64,000 nucleotides of DNA from Shiella aurantiaca (GTDB lineage: Bacteria; Bacteroidota; Bacteroidia; Cytophagales; Cyclobacteriaceae), in NCBI GenBank assembly GCA_030412945.1, contig JAUHJS010000002.1, forward strand, positions 198,022 to 262,021. Direction: 5' to 3'. The notes under the pieces are model-generated. The model saw only the letters and a list, made by a program, of their open reading frames with translations. It was not told the DNA's origin and ran no database searches. Position numbers and translations under genes: made by a program. Every line of letters starts with the position of its first letter. Within the stretch, counting starts at the first letter, position 1. Positions 43,009 through 51,144 of the stretch are shown one piece after another.

Positions 43009-45140
43009 GCAAGCAAATCCTATATAGCGTATTTCTGATTTGCTTTTTCTTAAAAACAAGTGATTTGGTTGCACAAGAGAGTGAGGCCGATACCTCCATA
43101 CAAAACCAGCGGGCACTTACCTGGCAACAATTAGGCGAGTATTATTTCACTAAGTCTAAGAAAGACAGCGCCATACAATACCTCAATCAAGCGATAGAAA
43201 GCTATGAGCAACTGGGAGAAGCCAGCAGAAAGGCTAATGCCCAATATACACTAGCTCTTATCTACCTAAATGCCGATGATTACGCCCGTGCACTTTCACT
43301 GGCACAACTATCGTATGAATATTACCGTCAATCAGAGGAGGTGGCCAATCAGGCTTCGGTGGCTTCTTTGCTATGCGATATTTACAAATATCTTGGACGA
43401 AATGATTTGGCCATCGAATACTGTATAGAGGCCTTACGCCTTTGGGATGAGCTTCCTCACGATACGGAGCGCGTATATGTGCTCAACTCCATCGGGACAA
43501 TATATTTTAACCTCAATACCTACGATAAGGCCCTAAACTATTTCGAGGAGGCCTTGGCTCTTGCCCGCAAAAATAAGGAAGCGCAGGGGATTGCTACTTC
43601 ACTCAGCAATATGGGCGATGTAGCGCTCAAAACCGGAGATTCAGAAAAGGCTTTAGCCTACTTTTACCAAGCCTTTCGCCTCGATTCGGCCCGTCAAGAC
43701 CAATGGGGGCTGAGTTATTCGAATTATAACATGGGGAAGGTGTATTTTGGGTTGGGACGAGGTGATAAAGCCGAAGAATATCTTAACAAGGCGTTGTTAT
43801 TGGCGCAAAGCAAGGAAAATTACGCCCTGCAGGCTAAAATTCTGACTGAAATTGGGAACCTCCGTTCCAGTGAGGAAAATTATATAGAAGCGATACGCTA
43901 TTACAAAAACAGCCTTACCATCGCTTCGCGGCTGAATGCCATCCATCTTCTGAAAAACATCTATCAGCAATTGGCTAAGTTTTACGACCGATTGGGTGAT
44001 TCCGATAACTCTTTGGTGTATTTCAAACTGTACATGCTTCAGTCGGAGAAGTTGTATGAACAGGAGAATGCCCGCAAGATTTCGGAAACGGAAGCCTTAT
44101 ACAATCTGGAGAAAAAGGAAAAAGAGATAGAACTACTAAAAAAAGAAAACGAAATTCAGGAATTGAGAGCCAATGAACAGGAGTTGACCAATATTGGCCT
44201 GCTGTCGGGTTTGCTGATGGTAATCGTACTGGTCTTTGTGCTCTATTTTGCATATCGTGTCAAAATCAAGACCAATTCCATCCTAAAACAACAGAAAGAA
44301 GCCATAAGCATGCAGAAGGAAGAAATTGCCTCCCAGCATGACGACATCGCCTTGAAGAACAAAGTACTTACCGAACAGAATAAACTCATAACCGATAGCA
44401 TAAAATACGCCCAACGTATCCAGCAAAGTTTGTTGCCCGATACCCGAAGTTTTAAGGAAGTGCTTCCAGCCTCTTTTATCTTTTTCAAACCTAAGGATAT
44501 TGTAAGTGGTGATTTTTATTGGTTTTCTGAGCAAGATGGAAAGATTATTTTAGCGGTGATTGACTGCACGGGTCATGGCGTGCCGGGTGCTTTTATGACC
44601 GTGCTGGCCAATAGTTTACTCGATCAGATTGTGAATGAAAGCCATATCACTGCGCCTGATATGATTTTGAGCCTGCTTGATCATAAAATACAGCATCATC
44701 TGCATCAGCAAGATTCGGATGTGGTAGAAACCGATGGACTGGATATCGCTTTGGTGGTTTTCAATAAGCGCTCTATGGTTTTGTCCTATGCGGGGGCTAA
44801 AATCCCTTTATATCACTCGCATCGTGAGCAGATTCAAGTAGTGCCGCCCAACCGCTTTTCAGTAGGCGCCAGAAGCAAAAGTGAGCGAGAGTTTCATTCC
44901 CACCATATTAAAATGCGCCCGGGTGATTTCTTTTATTTGGCTACTGATGGTTTTCAGGATCAGTTTGGAGGCTCACAAGAGAAGAAGTTTATGAAGACAA
45001 AGTTTCGTCAATTACTCCAACATATTTTGCCCATGGGAGTTGAAGACCAATACGGAGAATTGGGAAAATCTTTCTATCATTGGAAAGGAAATCAAGCCCA
45101 AACCGATGACGTTTTGGTAATAGGAGTTAAAATCAACTAA
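43005..45140 (+). CDS. TPR sensor protein with SpoIIE-type PP2C phosphatase domain
   Basis: Predicted 711-residue signalling protein. A signal peptide (ILYSVFLICFFLKTSDLVAQ) is followed by about seven tetratricopeptide repeats (residues 40-350), for example the AINYF/ALNYFEEALALARK pattern. One membrane helix lies at about 403-425 (GLLSGLLMVIVLVFVLYFAY). A long coiled coil (425-475) leads to a cytoplasmic SpoIIE phosphatase domain with AQRIQQSLLPD, DIVSGDFYWF, VIDCTGHGVPGAFM and FFYLATDGFQDQFGG. The periplasmic TPR module probably senses protein ligands. The phosphatase target is unknown; it could feed the STAS/RsbW pair at 31964-32717. It overlaps comM by four bases. Confidence 0.9.
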   Translation: MSKQILYSVFLICFFLKTSDLVAQESEADTSIQNQRALTWQQLGEYYFTKSKKDSAIQYLNQAIESYEQLGEASRKANAQYTLALIYLNADDYARALSLAQLSYEYYRQSEEVANQASVASLLCDIYKYLGRNDLAIEYCIEALRLWDELPHDTERVYVLNSIGTIYFNLNTYDKALNYFEEALALARKNKEAQGIATSLSNMGDVALKTGDSEKALAYFYQAFRLDSARQDQWGLSYSNYNMGKVYFGLGRGDKAEEYLNKALLLAQSKENYALQAKILTEIGNLRSSEENYIEAIRYYKNSLTIASRLNAIHLLKNIYQQLAKFYDRLGDSDNSLVYFKLYMLQSEKLYEQENARKISETEALYNLEKKEKEIELLKKENEIQELRANEQELTNIGLLSGLLMVIVLVFVLYFAYRVKIKTNSILKQQKEAISMQKEEIASQHDDIALKNKVLTEQNKLITDSIKYAQRIQQSLLPDTRSFKEVLPASFIFFKPKDIVSGDFYWFSEQDGKIILAVIDCTGHGVPGAFMTVLANSLLDQIVNESHITAPDMILSLLDHKIQHHLHQQDSDVVETDGLDIALVVFNKRSMVLSYAGAKIPLYHSHREQIQVVPPNRFSVGARSKSEREFHSHHIKMRPGDFFYLATDGFQDQFGGSQEKKFMKTKFRQLLQHILPMGVEDQYGELGKSFYHWKGNQAQTDDVLVIGVKIN

Positions 45141-45145
45141 AAACT

Positions 45146-45745
45146 ATGAATAAATTAAAAAGATGGGGCTTAAGTAGCCTAGGTGTACTAGTGTTGAGTA
45201 TGTTTTTTGCGTGTACGGGTGGCGGTAAATCTTCGCAAGAAGTAGAAAGCCAAGACTCTACCCAAATGGAAAACTCACCGGAAGTAGAAGTACGCGCCAG
45301 TCCGAAAATGACAGCCGAAGGAAAGGCCGGAGAAGTAAGTGTGGTAGTTAATTATGGTGCGCCCTCTGTAAAAGGAAGAACGATTTGGGGTGGATTAGAA
45401 GCGTATGGAAAAGTATGGAGAACAGGAGCCAATGAGGCTACTACCATTGCCTTTAGCGATACAGTAGAAGTAGCAGGCAAACAAGTTCCTGCGGGCACCT
45501 ATGCTTTATTTACTATTCCTACCGAAGGAGAATGGACAGTAATTTTGAACAGCGTGGCCAATCAATGGGGTGCCTATGATTACGATGCCGCCAAAGATGT
45601 GTTGCGCTTCAATGTGCAGCCCAGCATGGAGAATGAATTGGTAGAAGTGCTTCAATTTACGGTTACTTCTGCCGCTGACAATACAGCCGAGGTTACCCTG
45701 ATGTGGGAAAAAATGAAGTTAAGCTTTCCGGTCAAAGCCTTGTAA
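45146..45745 (+). CDS. DUF2911 lipoprotein
   Basis: Predicted lipoprotein of 199 residues (lipobox SMFFAC, Cys23) followed by a Ser/Glu-rich linker. The DUF2911 domain follows: VVVNYGAPSVKGRTIWGGLEAYGKVWRTG in two adjoining stretches, then TIAFSDTVEVAGKQVPAGTYALFTIP and WGAYDYDAAKDVLRF. The function of this Bacteroidota-rich family is unknown. It begins five bases after the phosphatase gene and is closed by a strong terminator. Confidence 0.88.
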   Translation: MNKLKRWGLSSLGVLVLSMFFACTGGGKSSQEVESQDSTQMENSPEVEVRASPKMTAEGKAGEVSVVVNYGAPSVKGRTIWGGLEAYGKVWRTGANEATTIAFSDTVEVAGKQVPAGTYALFTIPTEGEWTVILNSVANQWGAYDYDAAKDVLRFNVQPSMENELVEVLQFTVTSAADNTAEVTLMWEKMKLSFPVKAL

Positions 45746-45750
45746 ATAAA

Positions 45751-45781
45751 AAACGGGCCGCCTCGTAGAGGCGGCCCGTTT
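45751..45781. terminator. Bidirectional terminator between DUF2911 gene and clpB
   Basis: A perfect GC-rich hairpin with 14-base arms (AAACGGGCCGCCTC / GAGGCGGCCCGTTT) and loop GTA lies between two convergent genes. A-rich sequence on the left and T-rich sequence on the right allow it to serve both strands. Confidence 0.9.
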
Positions 45782-45803
45782 CATTTAGGTAGTTCTATAT
45801 TCC

Positions 45804-48413
45804 TTAAAGGATTTCTACCTTCTCGATATTCTCAAAGTATATCTGCTTATCGGCATCGAGCTGTACCATCACTGCGCTATCTTTTTTGATATAGCCAGAA
45901 AGTATCTGCTTCGACAACTCATTCAAAATAAGTCGCTGCATGGTGCGCTTCAGTGGTCTGGCGCCAAATTGCGGATCAAAACCTTGTTCACCTAGGAAGT
46001 CAAGCACCTCATCGGTCACTTCTATTTCAATTCCATTCTCTTTCAAGCGATTTTGTACCTGCTTCCATTGTATGCTCACAATCTGGCGGATAATACCCTT
46101 GTTCAATGGCTCGAACATAATGGTTTCATCAATACGGTTCAGGAACTCCGGCCGCACCGATTGCTTCAAGATATCGAACACTTCGCGCTTGGTGTCTTCC
46201 ATAACCTGCTCTTTATTCCATTCTTCCATTTCGGCAAAGCGCTCCTGAATCAGCTGTGAGCCTATGTTGGTGGTTATGATGATGATGGTGTTCTTAAAGT
46301 TGGCCACACGCCCTTTGTTATCAGTCAGGCGGCCTTCATCCAGCACTTGTAGTAAGATATTGAACACATCGGGGTGAGCCTTTTCGATTTCGTCCAGCAA
46401 AATCACCGAATACGGTTTTCTGCGCACCGCCTCGGTCAGCTGACCACCTTCATCATAGCCCACATAGCCTGGAGGCGCTCCTATAAGTCGGCTTACCGCA
46501 TGGCGTTCTTGGTATTCACTCATATCAATGCGCACCATGGCGTTGTCATCATTAAAGAGGTACTCGGCCAAGGCTTTGGCAAGTTCGGTTTTCCCTACGC
46601 CTGTAGTGCCCATGAAAATAAAGCTTCCAATCGGGCGCTTAGGATCTTGCAATCCGGCTCGGCTTCTGCGCACCGCGTCTGATAGGGCTGCAATGGCTTC
46701 TGCTTGCCCTGCTACTCTTTTGCCCAGTTCTTCTTCCAGGTAGAGCAATTTCTCGCGTTCGCTTTGCAGCATTTTAGAGAGTGGTATGCCCGTCCATTTG
46801 GCCACTACCTCGGCAATATCTTCTGCATCTACCTCTTCTTTCAATAAGGCGCCATCACCAAGTGTATGCACTTGCGCTTTCAATTGTTCCAACGTAGCCT
46901 CTTCCTCTTTGATTCGGCCATAGCGAATCTCCGCTACTTTACCATAATCCCCGGCTCTTTCAGCCTGCTCGGCTTCCAGTTTAAGCTTTTCTATTTCTTC
47001 TTTCTTGGCCTGTATGCTATGGATAAGCTGTTTCTCGTTATCCCACTTGGCTTTTAAAGAATTACGCTGTTCGCTAAGCTCGGAAAGCTCCTTGCTTAGT
47101 ACGCTTTCTTTGTCTTTATCTTTTTCGCGCCTGATGGCTTCCCGCTCAATTTCCAATTGCATGATTTTGCGGTTCAGTTCGTCCAATTCCTCAGGTACAG
47201 AGTCAATTTCCATACGAAGCTTGGAGGCTGCTTCATCCATTAAGTCGATGGCCTTATCCGGCAAGAATCGGTCGGAAATGTAGCGGTTCGATAGCTCCAC
47301 CGCACTGATTACAGCATCATCTTTAATGCGCACCCCATGGTGGAGTTCGTATTTGTCTTTGATACCACGCAAGATGGATATGGCGTCTTGCACATCGGGT
47401 TCGTCTACCATTACCGCTTGAAATCTGCGCTCAAGGGCCTTGTCTTTTTCGATGTATTTTTGGTATTCTTTAAGTGTGGTAGCACCAATGGCATGCAGTT
47501 CGCCACGTGCCAAAGCAGGTTTTAAGAGGTTGGCCGCATCCATAGCGCCCTCTCCTCCGCCACCCGCCCCAATCAAGGTGTGGATTTCATCAATAAAGAG
47601 GATGATTTGCCCTTCGGCATCGGTTACTTCTTTGATTACCGATTTCAAACGCTCTTCAAACTCTCCTTTGTATTTGGCGCCCGCCACCAGCAAACCCATG
47701 TCCAGCGAGATAAGGATTTTATCTTTCAGGTTTTCAGGTACATCACCTTGGACAATACGCTGAGCAAGCCCTTCCACGATGGCCGTTTTTCCTACACCGG
47801 GTTCACCCAGTAGGATGGGGTTGTTTTTGGTTCTGCGGGCCAGAATTTGTAAAACCCTACGGATTTCCTCATCACGGCCAATTACAGGGTCGATTTTTCC
47901 GGCTTTGGCAAGTTCGTTGAGATTTTTGGAATAACGTTCCAGCGAACGGTATTTCGCTTCTGCATTTTGGTCGGTCACTTTATTGCCACCGCGCAGCTCT
48001 CTAATGGCTGCAATAAGGGTTTTTTCCGTAAGTCCTATGTCTTTTAATGCATTAGCGATACGGTCTTTGCCTGCCAGTAAACCCAATAGAATGTGCTCTA
48101 CTGCGGCAAACTCATCGCCAAATTCCTTGAGGTATTGCGTAGCCTTGGTGAGCGCGGTGTGGGCATCATTGCCTAAATAGGGCTGTCCACTGGCTTTGGG
48201 ATAGCTCTGTAAGGCTTCATCCAGCTTGGTATTAAGAAGAGCCGCATTGGCTCCGGTTTTCTTGAATAAGAATCCGATTACGTTTTCGTCAGTTTCCAGC
48301 AAGGCCTTGAGCAAGTGCCCCGTTTCTATGGCCTGCTGCTGATAGGAGGAGGCGATGTCCGCGGCTTTTTGGATAGCCTCCTGCGCTTTGATGGTGTATT
48401 GGTTAAAATTCAT
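45804..48413 (-). CDS. clpB: ClpB disaggregase
   Basis: Hexameric AAA+ chaperone that resolubilises aggregated proteins with DnaK. The 869-residue protein has the N-domain with two Clp repeats (1-145), NBD1 with GEPGVGKT (about 207) and [15 protein letters not shown], the long M-domain coiled coil (about 410-530, rich in Glu, Lys and Leu), then NBD2 with [16 protein letters not shown] (about 605), [16 protein letters not shown] and [13 protein letters not shown]. Length and the M-domain identify ClpB rather than ClpA or ClpC. It is monocistronic, with a shared terminator at its 3' end. Confidence 0.97.
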   Translation of the reverse strand: MNFNQYTIKAQEAIQKAADIASSYQQQAIETGHLLKALLETDENVIGFLFKKTGANAALLNTKLDEALQSYPKASGQPYLGNDAHTALTKATQYLKEFGDEFAAVEHILLGLLAGKDRIANALKDIGLTEKTLIAAIRELRGGNKVTDQNAEAKYRSLERYSKNLNELAKAGKIDPVIGRDEEIRRVLQILARRTKNNPILLGEPGVGKTAIVEGLAQRIVQGDVPENLKDKILISLDMGLLVAGAKYKGEFEERLKSVIKEVTDAEGQIILFIDEIHTLIGAGGGGEGAMDAANLLKPALARGELHAIGATTLKEYQKYIEKDKALERRFQAVMVDEPDVQDAISILRGIKDKYELHHGVRIKDDAVISAVELSNRYISDRFLPDKAIDLMDEAASKLRMEIDSVPEELDELNRKIMQLEIEREAIRREKDKDKESVLSKELSELSEQRNSLKAKWDNEKQLIHSIQAKKEEIEKLKLEAEQAERAGDYGKVAEIRYGRIKEEEATLEQLKAQVHTLGDGALLKEEVDAEDIAEVVAKWTGIPLSKMLQSEREKLLYLEEELGKRVAGQAEAIAALSDAVRRSRAGLQDPKRPIGSFIFMGTTGVGKTELAKALAEYLFNDDNAMVRIDMSEYQERHAVSRLIGAPPGYVGYDEGGQLTEAVRRKPYSVILLDEIEKAHPDVFNILLQVLDEGRLTDNKGRVANFKNTIIIITTNIGSQLIQERFAEMEEWNKEQVMEDTKREVFDILKQSVRPEFLNRIDETIMFEPLNKGIIRQIVSIQWKQVQNRLKENGIEIEVTDEVLDFLGEQGFDPQFGARPLKRTMQRLILNELSKQILSGYIKKDSAVMVQLDADKQIYFENIEKVEIL

Positions 48414-48525
48414 GTCTGCTTTCTTTTGCTAAATGCCTAGACTCAAATGCAGTACCACGAGCTGTAAGAGGCCATAAACCCGACAGAATGGCTGTAAAAT
48501 ACCTTTTTGGGCAGATTTTTAGTGA

Positions 48526-48533
48526 CAAATTTA
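48526..48533 (-). promoter_or_regulatory. -7 promoter box of clpB
   Basis: The minus strand reads TAAATTTG, matching TAnnTTTG, giving a leader of roughly 110 bases before the clpB ATG at 48413. No -33 TTG is seen at 19-21 bases and no CIRCE or other heat-shock operator was recognised. Confidence 0.35.
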
Positions 48534-48574
48534 CCGAAAACTGGCCAATTTTTAATTTTGTTCCGACAGAGGGC

Positions 48575-48606
48575 TTGCATTGCGTGAGCAATTTATTGTA
48601 CATTTG
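48575..48606 (+). promoter_or_regulatory. Promoter of the tRNA-Pro transcript
   Basis: A TTG at 48575-48577 and TACATTTG at 48599-48606 are separated by 21 bases, matching the Bacteroidota -33/-7 pattern. It would produce a precursor with about 100 bases of leader before tRNA-Pro. The stretch from 48607 to 48711 holds no convincing gene. Confidence 0.5.
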
Positions 48607-48711
48607 CACTCCTTTGTCGGAGATGAGTTTCTCCCCGGCATGCAAGGGTGCCACAGCAGGGAGGGAATGTTTATAAAACTATCCCTCTCTGTCGAAAAAC
48701 CGAGAGAAAAT

Positions 48712-48785
48712 CGGGATGTGGCGCAGTCCGGTAGCGTACTTGCATGGGGTGCAAGGGGTCGTGGGTTCAAATCCCGCCATCCCGA
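48712..48785 (+). tRNA. tRNA-Pro(GGG)
   Basis: A 74-base cloverleaf. The acceptor stem pairs CGGGATG with CATCCCG, followed by discriminator A. The D-arm is GCGCAGTCCGGTAGCGT. The anticodon stem CTTGC/GCAAG encloses the loop ATGGGGT, giving anticodon GGG. The T-arm is GTGGGTTCAAATCCCGC. The C1 start is typical of bacterial tRNA-Pro. The CCA end is not encoded (A is followed by CAG). It is followed by a terminator hairpin. Confidence 0.95.
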
Positions 48786-48792
48786 CAGAGTT

Positions 48793-48827
48793 AAAGCCTT
48801 GGAGAAATCCGAGGCTTTTTTGTTTTT
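48793..48827 (+). terminator. Rho-independent terminator after tRNA-Pro
   Basis: The hairpin AAAGCCT-T-GGA-GAAA-TCC-G-AGGCTTT is followed by a T tract broken by a single G. It lies seven bases past the tRNA. Confidence 0.8.
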
Positions 48828-48960
48828 GCATAGGGATTAAGAGGTCGTGGGTTCTTCACAGAATCCCTGTGGGAAAATCCCGCCATCCCGACAGAGTTAA
48901 AGCCTTGGAGAAATCCGAGGCTTTTTGGTTTTTGCATGGGGTGCAAGGGTCGTGGGTTCC
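48827..48960 (+). repeat. Two decayed partial copies of the tRNA-Pro 3' half and terminator
   Basis: The first copy (48827-48926) repeats the anticodon-arm start (TGCATAGGG), the variable/T-arm start (AGGTCGTGGGTTC), a roughly 20-base insertion, then a 52-base block at 48875-48926 identical to 48769-48820, which covers the T-arm end, acceptor 3' strand and terminator. The second copy (48933-48960) repeats the anticodon arm and T-arm start with one G missing. Neither copy has a D-arm or an acceptor 5' strand, so they are not functional tRNAs. A second terminator hairpin is preserved at 48899-48924. Confidence 0.85.
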
Positions 48961-49258
48961 TCCTCTAGCTAGCGCACACGTGCCGCGTGTGCATGAGTCC
49001 TAAATTGGCCAATATGAAGAAGGATATTATCTTCCTACCATGAGCCGTAAATACCCTCGTTCCCGCCATGCTCTGCAAGGTGGTTATTTAAGAAATTTGT
49101 TATCTTATACCATAACCAAGAACTACATATTTCAGAATCCAAGTAGACGGTATTTTCTTAAGTTTACTAATTTTTGGCCTCCGTTAGTGCACGCGTTTCG
49201 CGTGTTCAGCTTAGCTTTAAACGTATCCGACAAGTCTTCCAAAGTAAGCTATTAGTAA
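48961..49258. other. Intergenic stretch without a gene; two short hairpins
   Basis: No convincing gene is seen here. Two similar GC-rich inverted repeats occur: GCACACG/CGTGTGC at 48974-48992 (five-base loop) and CACGCG/CGCGTG at 49190-49204 (three-base loop), both in sequence of the type GTGCACGCG...CGCGTGT. The remainder is A+T-rich with no open frame resembling a protein. Confidence 0.5.
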
Positions 49259-49353
49259 AAAGGCTATCGCGGCAGGGATAGCAGCGGAAAGCCCGCAGCG
49301 CAGCGAGGACTTGCAGCGAATAGCCCGGCCTGAGGCACGAGGGGCCGCCCTCA
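49259..49353. ncRNA. Candidate structured intergenic element near rlmN
   Basis: About 95 bases much richer in G+C than the surrounding sequence and full of potential pairings: GCTATC/GATAGC (49263-49282), an alternative long-range GGCTAT/ATAGCC pair (49262-49325), an AAGCCCGC/GCAGCGCAGCGAGG module, and a GGCC/GGCC module ending at the CCGCCCTCA stretch. The text GGCAGGGATAGCAGCGGAAAGCCCG resembles (pieces GGCAGGGATAG and GCGGAAAGCCCG) an intergenic element I recall recurring in flavobacterial genomes. I cannot tell whether it is an RNA, a REP-like repeat or a terminator region; Rfam Flavo-1 would be one model to test. Strand is undecided. Confidence 0.4.
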
Positions 49354-49380
49354 GAAACTAACAATTCAGCCTGTTTTTGC

Positions 49381-50478
49381 TTATTCCAAACTCTTATTAG
49401 CCAGTTGGCCACAGGCGGCATCGATATCTTTGCCGCGGCTTCTGCGCACGTTTACGGTTACGCCTTTGCGTTCGAGGTAATCGCTGAACTGCTGGAGTTT
49501 GTCTTGCGTGGTATTAATAAAATCGGCCTCGCGGATGGGGTTGTACTCAATGATATTCACCTTGGCGGGTACTTTTTTGGTCAGCTTCCAGAGGTTTTCG
49601 GCATCTTGAAGGCTGTCGTTGAAGTCATTGAACACAATGTACTCGAAGGTGATGGAGTTTTTTGTCTTTTGATAGAAATACTGGAGGGCTTCGGTGAGCA
49701 CCTCGATGTTGTTGGTTTCGTTGATGGGCATAATCTTTTCGCGCTTGTCGTCCGTAGGGGCGTGCAGCGAAAGGGCAAGATTGAATTTCACTGCATCATC
49801 GGCCAGCTTTTTGATCATTTTAGCAATACCCGCTGTGCTTACCGTAATCCGCTTAGGCGACATGCCGAGGCCTTTTTCGGAGGTAATCATCTCAATGGAT
49901 TTCATCACATTGGCGTAATTGAGCAAGGGCTCGCCCATACCCATGTACACAATATTGGTAAGGGGCTGATTGTAATGCTGCTGGGCTTGGTTACGAATGT
50001 GCACTACTTGATCGTAGATTTCGGCAGCTTCCAAGTTACGCATGCGCTTCATATAGCCTGTGGCGCAAAAGCGGCAGCTCAGTGAGCAGCCGACCTGACT
50101 GCTTACGCAGGCTGTCATGCGGGTGTCGGTAGGGATGAGTACGCCTTCTACGATATTGCCATCGTGCATCTGAAAGGTAGACTTAATGGTGCGGTCGGCA
50201 CTCACCTGCTTGCTGTGTACCTTGGCGCCATTGATGCAGAAGGTGCTTTTGAGGTATTCGCGCGTGGCGAGCGAAATGTTGCTCATTTGGTCAAAATCCC
50301 AAGCGGATTTGTTCCAGAGCCACTCAAAAATCTGCTTGCCGCGAAAGGCTTTTTCGCCTGCTTTTACCAAGTATTGCCCGATTTCTTCGGCACTGAGTTT
50401 ACGGATGTCAATCTTACTGTGGTTGACTTCAATAATTTCCTTGGGGAGTAATATGGCTTTATCGAGCGGCTGCTGCAT
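49381..50478 (-). CDS. rlmN: 23S rRNA (adenine-2503-C2)/tRNA methyltransferase, radical SAM
   Basis: Radical-SAM enzyme that methylates C2 of A2503 in 23S rRNA and A37 in some tRNAs. Visible are the N-terminal KAFRGKQIFEWLW, VEGVLIPTDTRMTACVSSQVGC, the cluster motif C-S-L-S-C-R-F-C followed by ATGYMKRMRNL, YMGMGEPLLNY, ITVSTAGIAKMI, LALSLHAP and a C-terminal conserved Cys in AACGQLANK. I chose ATG 50478 (365 residues) because the extra 16 residues from ATG 50526 are not family-like and a TATCTTTG -7 box lies at 50483-50490 just upstream; initiation would then be almost leaderless. Confidence 0.93.
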   Translation of the reverse strand: MQQPLDKAILLPKEIIEVNHSKIDIRKLSAEEIGQYLVKAGEKAFRGKQIFEWLWNKSAWDFDQMSNISLATREYLKSTFCINGAKVHSKQVSADRTIKSTFQMHDGNIVEGVLIPTDTRMTACVSSQVGCSLSCRFCATGYMKRMRNLEAAEIYDQVVHIRNQAQQHYNQPLTNIVYMGMGEPLLNYANVMKSIEMITSEKGLGMSPKRITVSTAGIAKMIKKLADDAVKFNLALSLHAPTDDKREKIMPINETNNIEVLTEALQYFYQKTKNSITFEYIVFNDFNDSLQDAENLWKLTKKVPAKVNIIEYNPIREADFINTTQDKLQQFSDYLERKGVTVNVRRSRGKDIDAACGQLANKSLE

Positions 50479-50545
50479 GGTGCAAAGATACACAAGAGTT
50501 TGCTGCTTTGCGTACTCGGAGGCCATAAATGCCAGTGAGAGGCAT

Positions 50546-50974
50546 TTAGTCCTTTACTTTTTGCAGGAATGGGGGCGGTATGGGGCTAATCTTACGGGCG
50601 GAATAATCGAAAAACACCAGTCCGGTTTTGGCATGGGCAATTTCTTTGGCGCTCTGCTTGCCCATGATTTTATACACCACATCGAAGCCGTATTTATTGA
50701 AATCCGTAAGGGCCAGATGGATTTGCAAGGTTTCACCGTAGAAGGTCTCGGCTTTGTACACCAGGGCTGCATCGGTCATGATTACGCCTACACCCTCTAT
50801 TGCCACTTCCGAAGGGTATCCCAAGGAGGCAAACCACTGCATGCGCGCCTCATGAAGCATGCTGAGCAGCACATCGTTGCCCATGTGGCCTCCGTAGTTG
50901 AGGTCGGTGATGCGCACCGGGATTTCCGTTTGGTAAATAAACTGCGAAGGAAGTTCGATTTTAATTCTTGCCAT
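50546..50974 (-). CDS. Acyl-CoA thioesterase, hotdog fold (YbgC/4HBT-like)
   Basis: Hotdog-fold thioesterase of 142 residues. It contains IPVRITDLNYGGHMGNDVLLSMLHEAR, here cited in two parts: the entry strand VRITDLNYGGHMGN, and the central helix LLSMLHEARMQWF. The common active-site Asp of the D-x-N-x-x-x-H pattern is present (ITDLNYGGH). The sheet VIMTDAALVYKAETFYGE and the C-terminal AKTGLVFFDYSARK complete the fold. The natural acyl-CoA substrate is unknown. It lies 67 bases upstream of rlmN on the same strand. Confidence 0.82.
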   Translation of the reverse strand: MARIKIELPSQFIYQTEIPVRITDLNYGGHMGNDVLLSMLHEARMQWFASLGYPSEVAIEGVGVIMTDAALVYKAETFYGETLQIHLALTDFNKYGFDVVYKIMGKQSAKEIAHAKTGLVFFDYSARKISPIPPPFLQKVKD

Positions 50975-51051
50975 GGGCGAAAACTACTAAAAAATCCATA
51001 GCTAAAAAATGGGTGCTCCAAAGGTGTTCGTAGCCAAGAGGCTAGCGTTCC

Positions 51052-51131
51052 CTACACTTCCGACCAAAAAATCTACACTTCGCTTTTTCTTTTTTTACCC
51101 TAAGCGCTGAATAGCCGTATTTTGAAGTGTA
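51052..51131 (+). promoter_or_regulatory. Putative LytTR operator upstream of the efflux operon
   Basis: CTACACTTC occurs at 51052-51060 and again at 51073-51081, i.e. two perfect 9-bp direct repeats with a 12-bp spacer (21-bp period). An inverted copy GAAGTGTA lies at 51124-51131, 14 bases before the tolC-like ATG. LytTR-domain regulators are known to bind pairs of 9-bp direct repeats with 12-13 bp spacing, and the operon encodes one (56766-57521). Confidence 0.5.
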
Positions 51132-51144
51132 ATCAGTAGATGAT

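Noticed and set aside
48580-48840. 86-codon frame across tRNA-Pro
   Set aside because: Its C-terminal half is simply translated tRNA sequence, a common annotation artefact.
49405-50085. 226-codon frame antisense to rlmN
   Set aside because: rlmN shows a complete set of family motifs on the other strand; the antisense product is unrecognisable.
50186-51001. 271-codon plus-strand frame across rlmN and the thioesterase gene
   Set aside because: It covers two well-supported minus-strand genes and has no family features.
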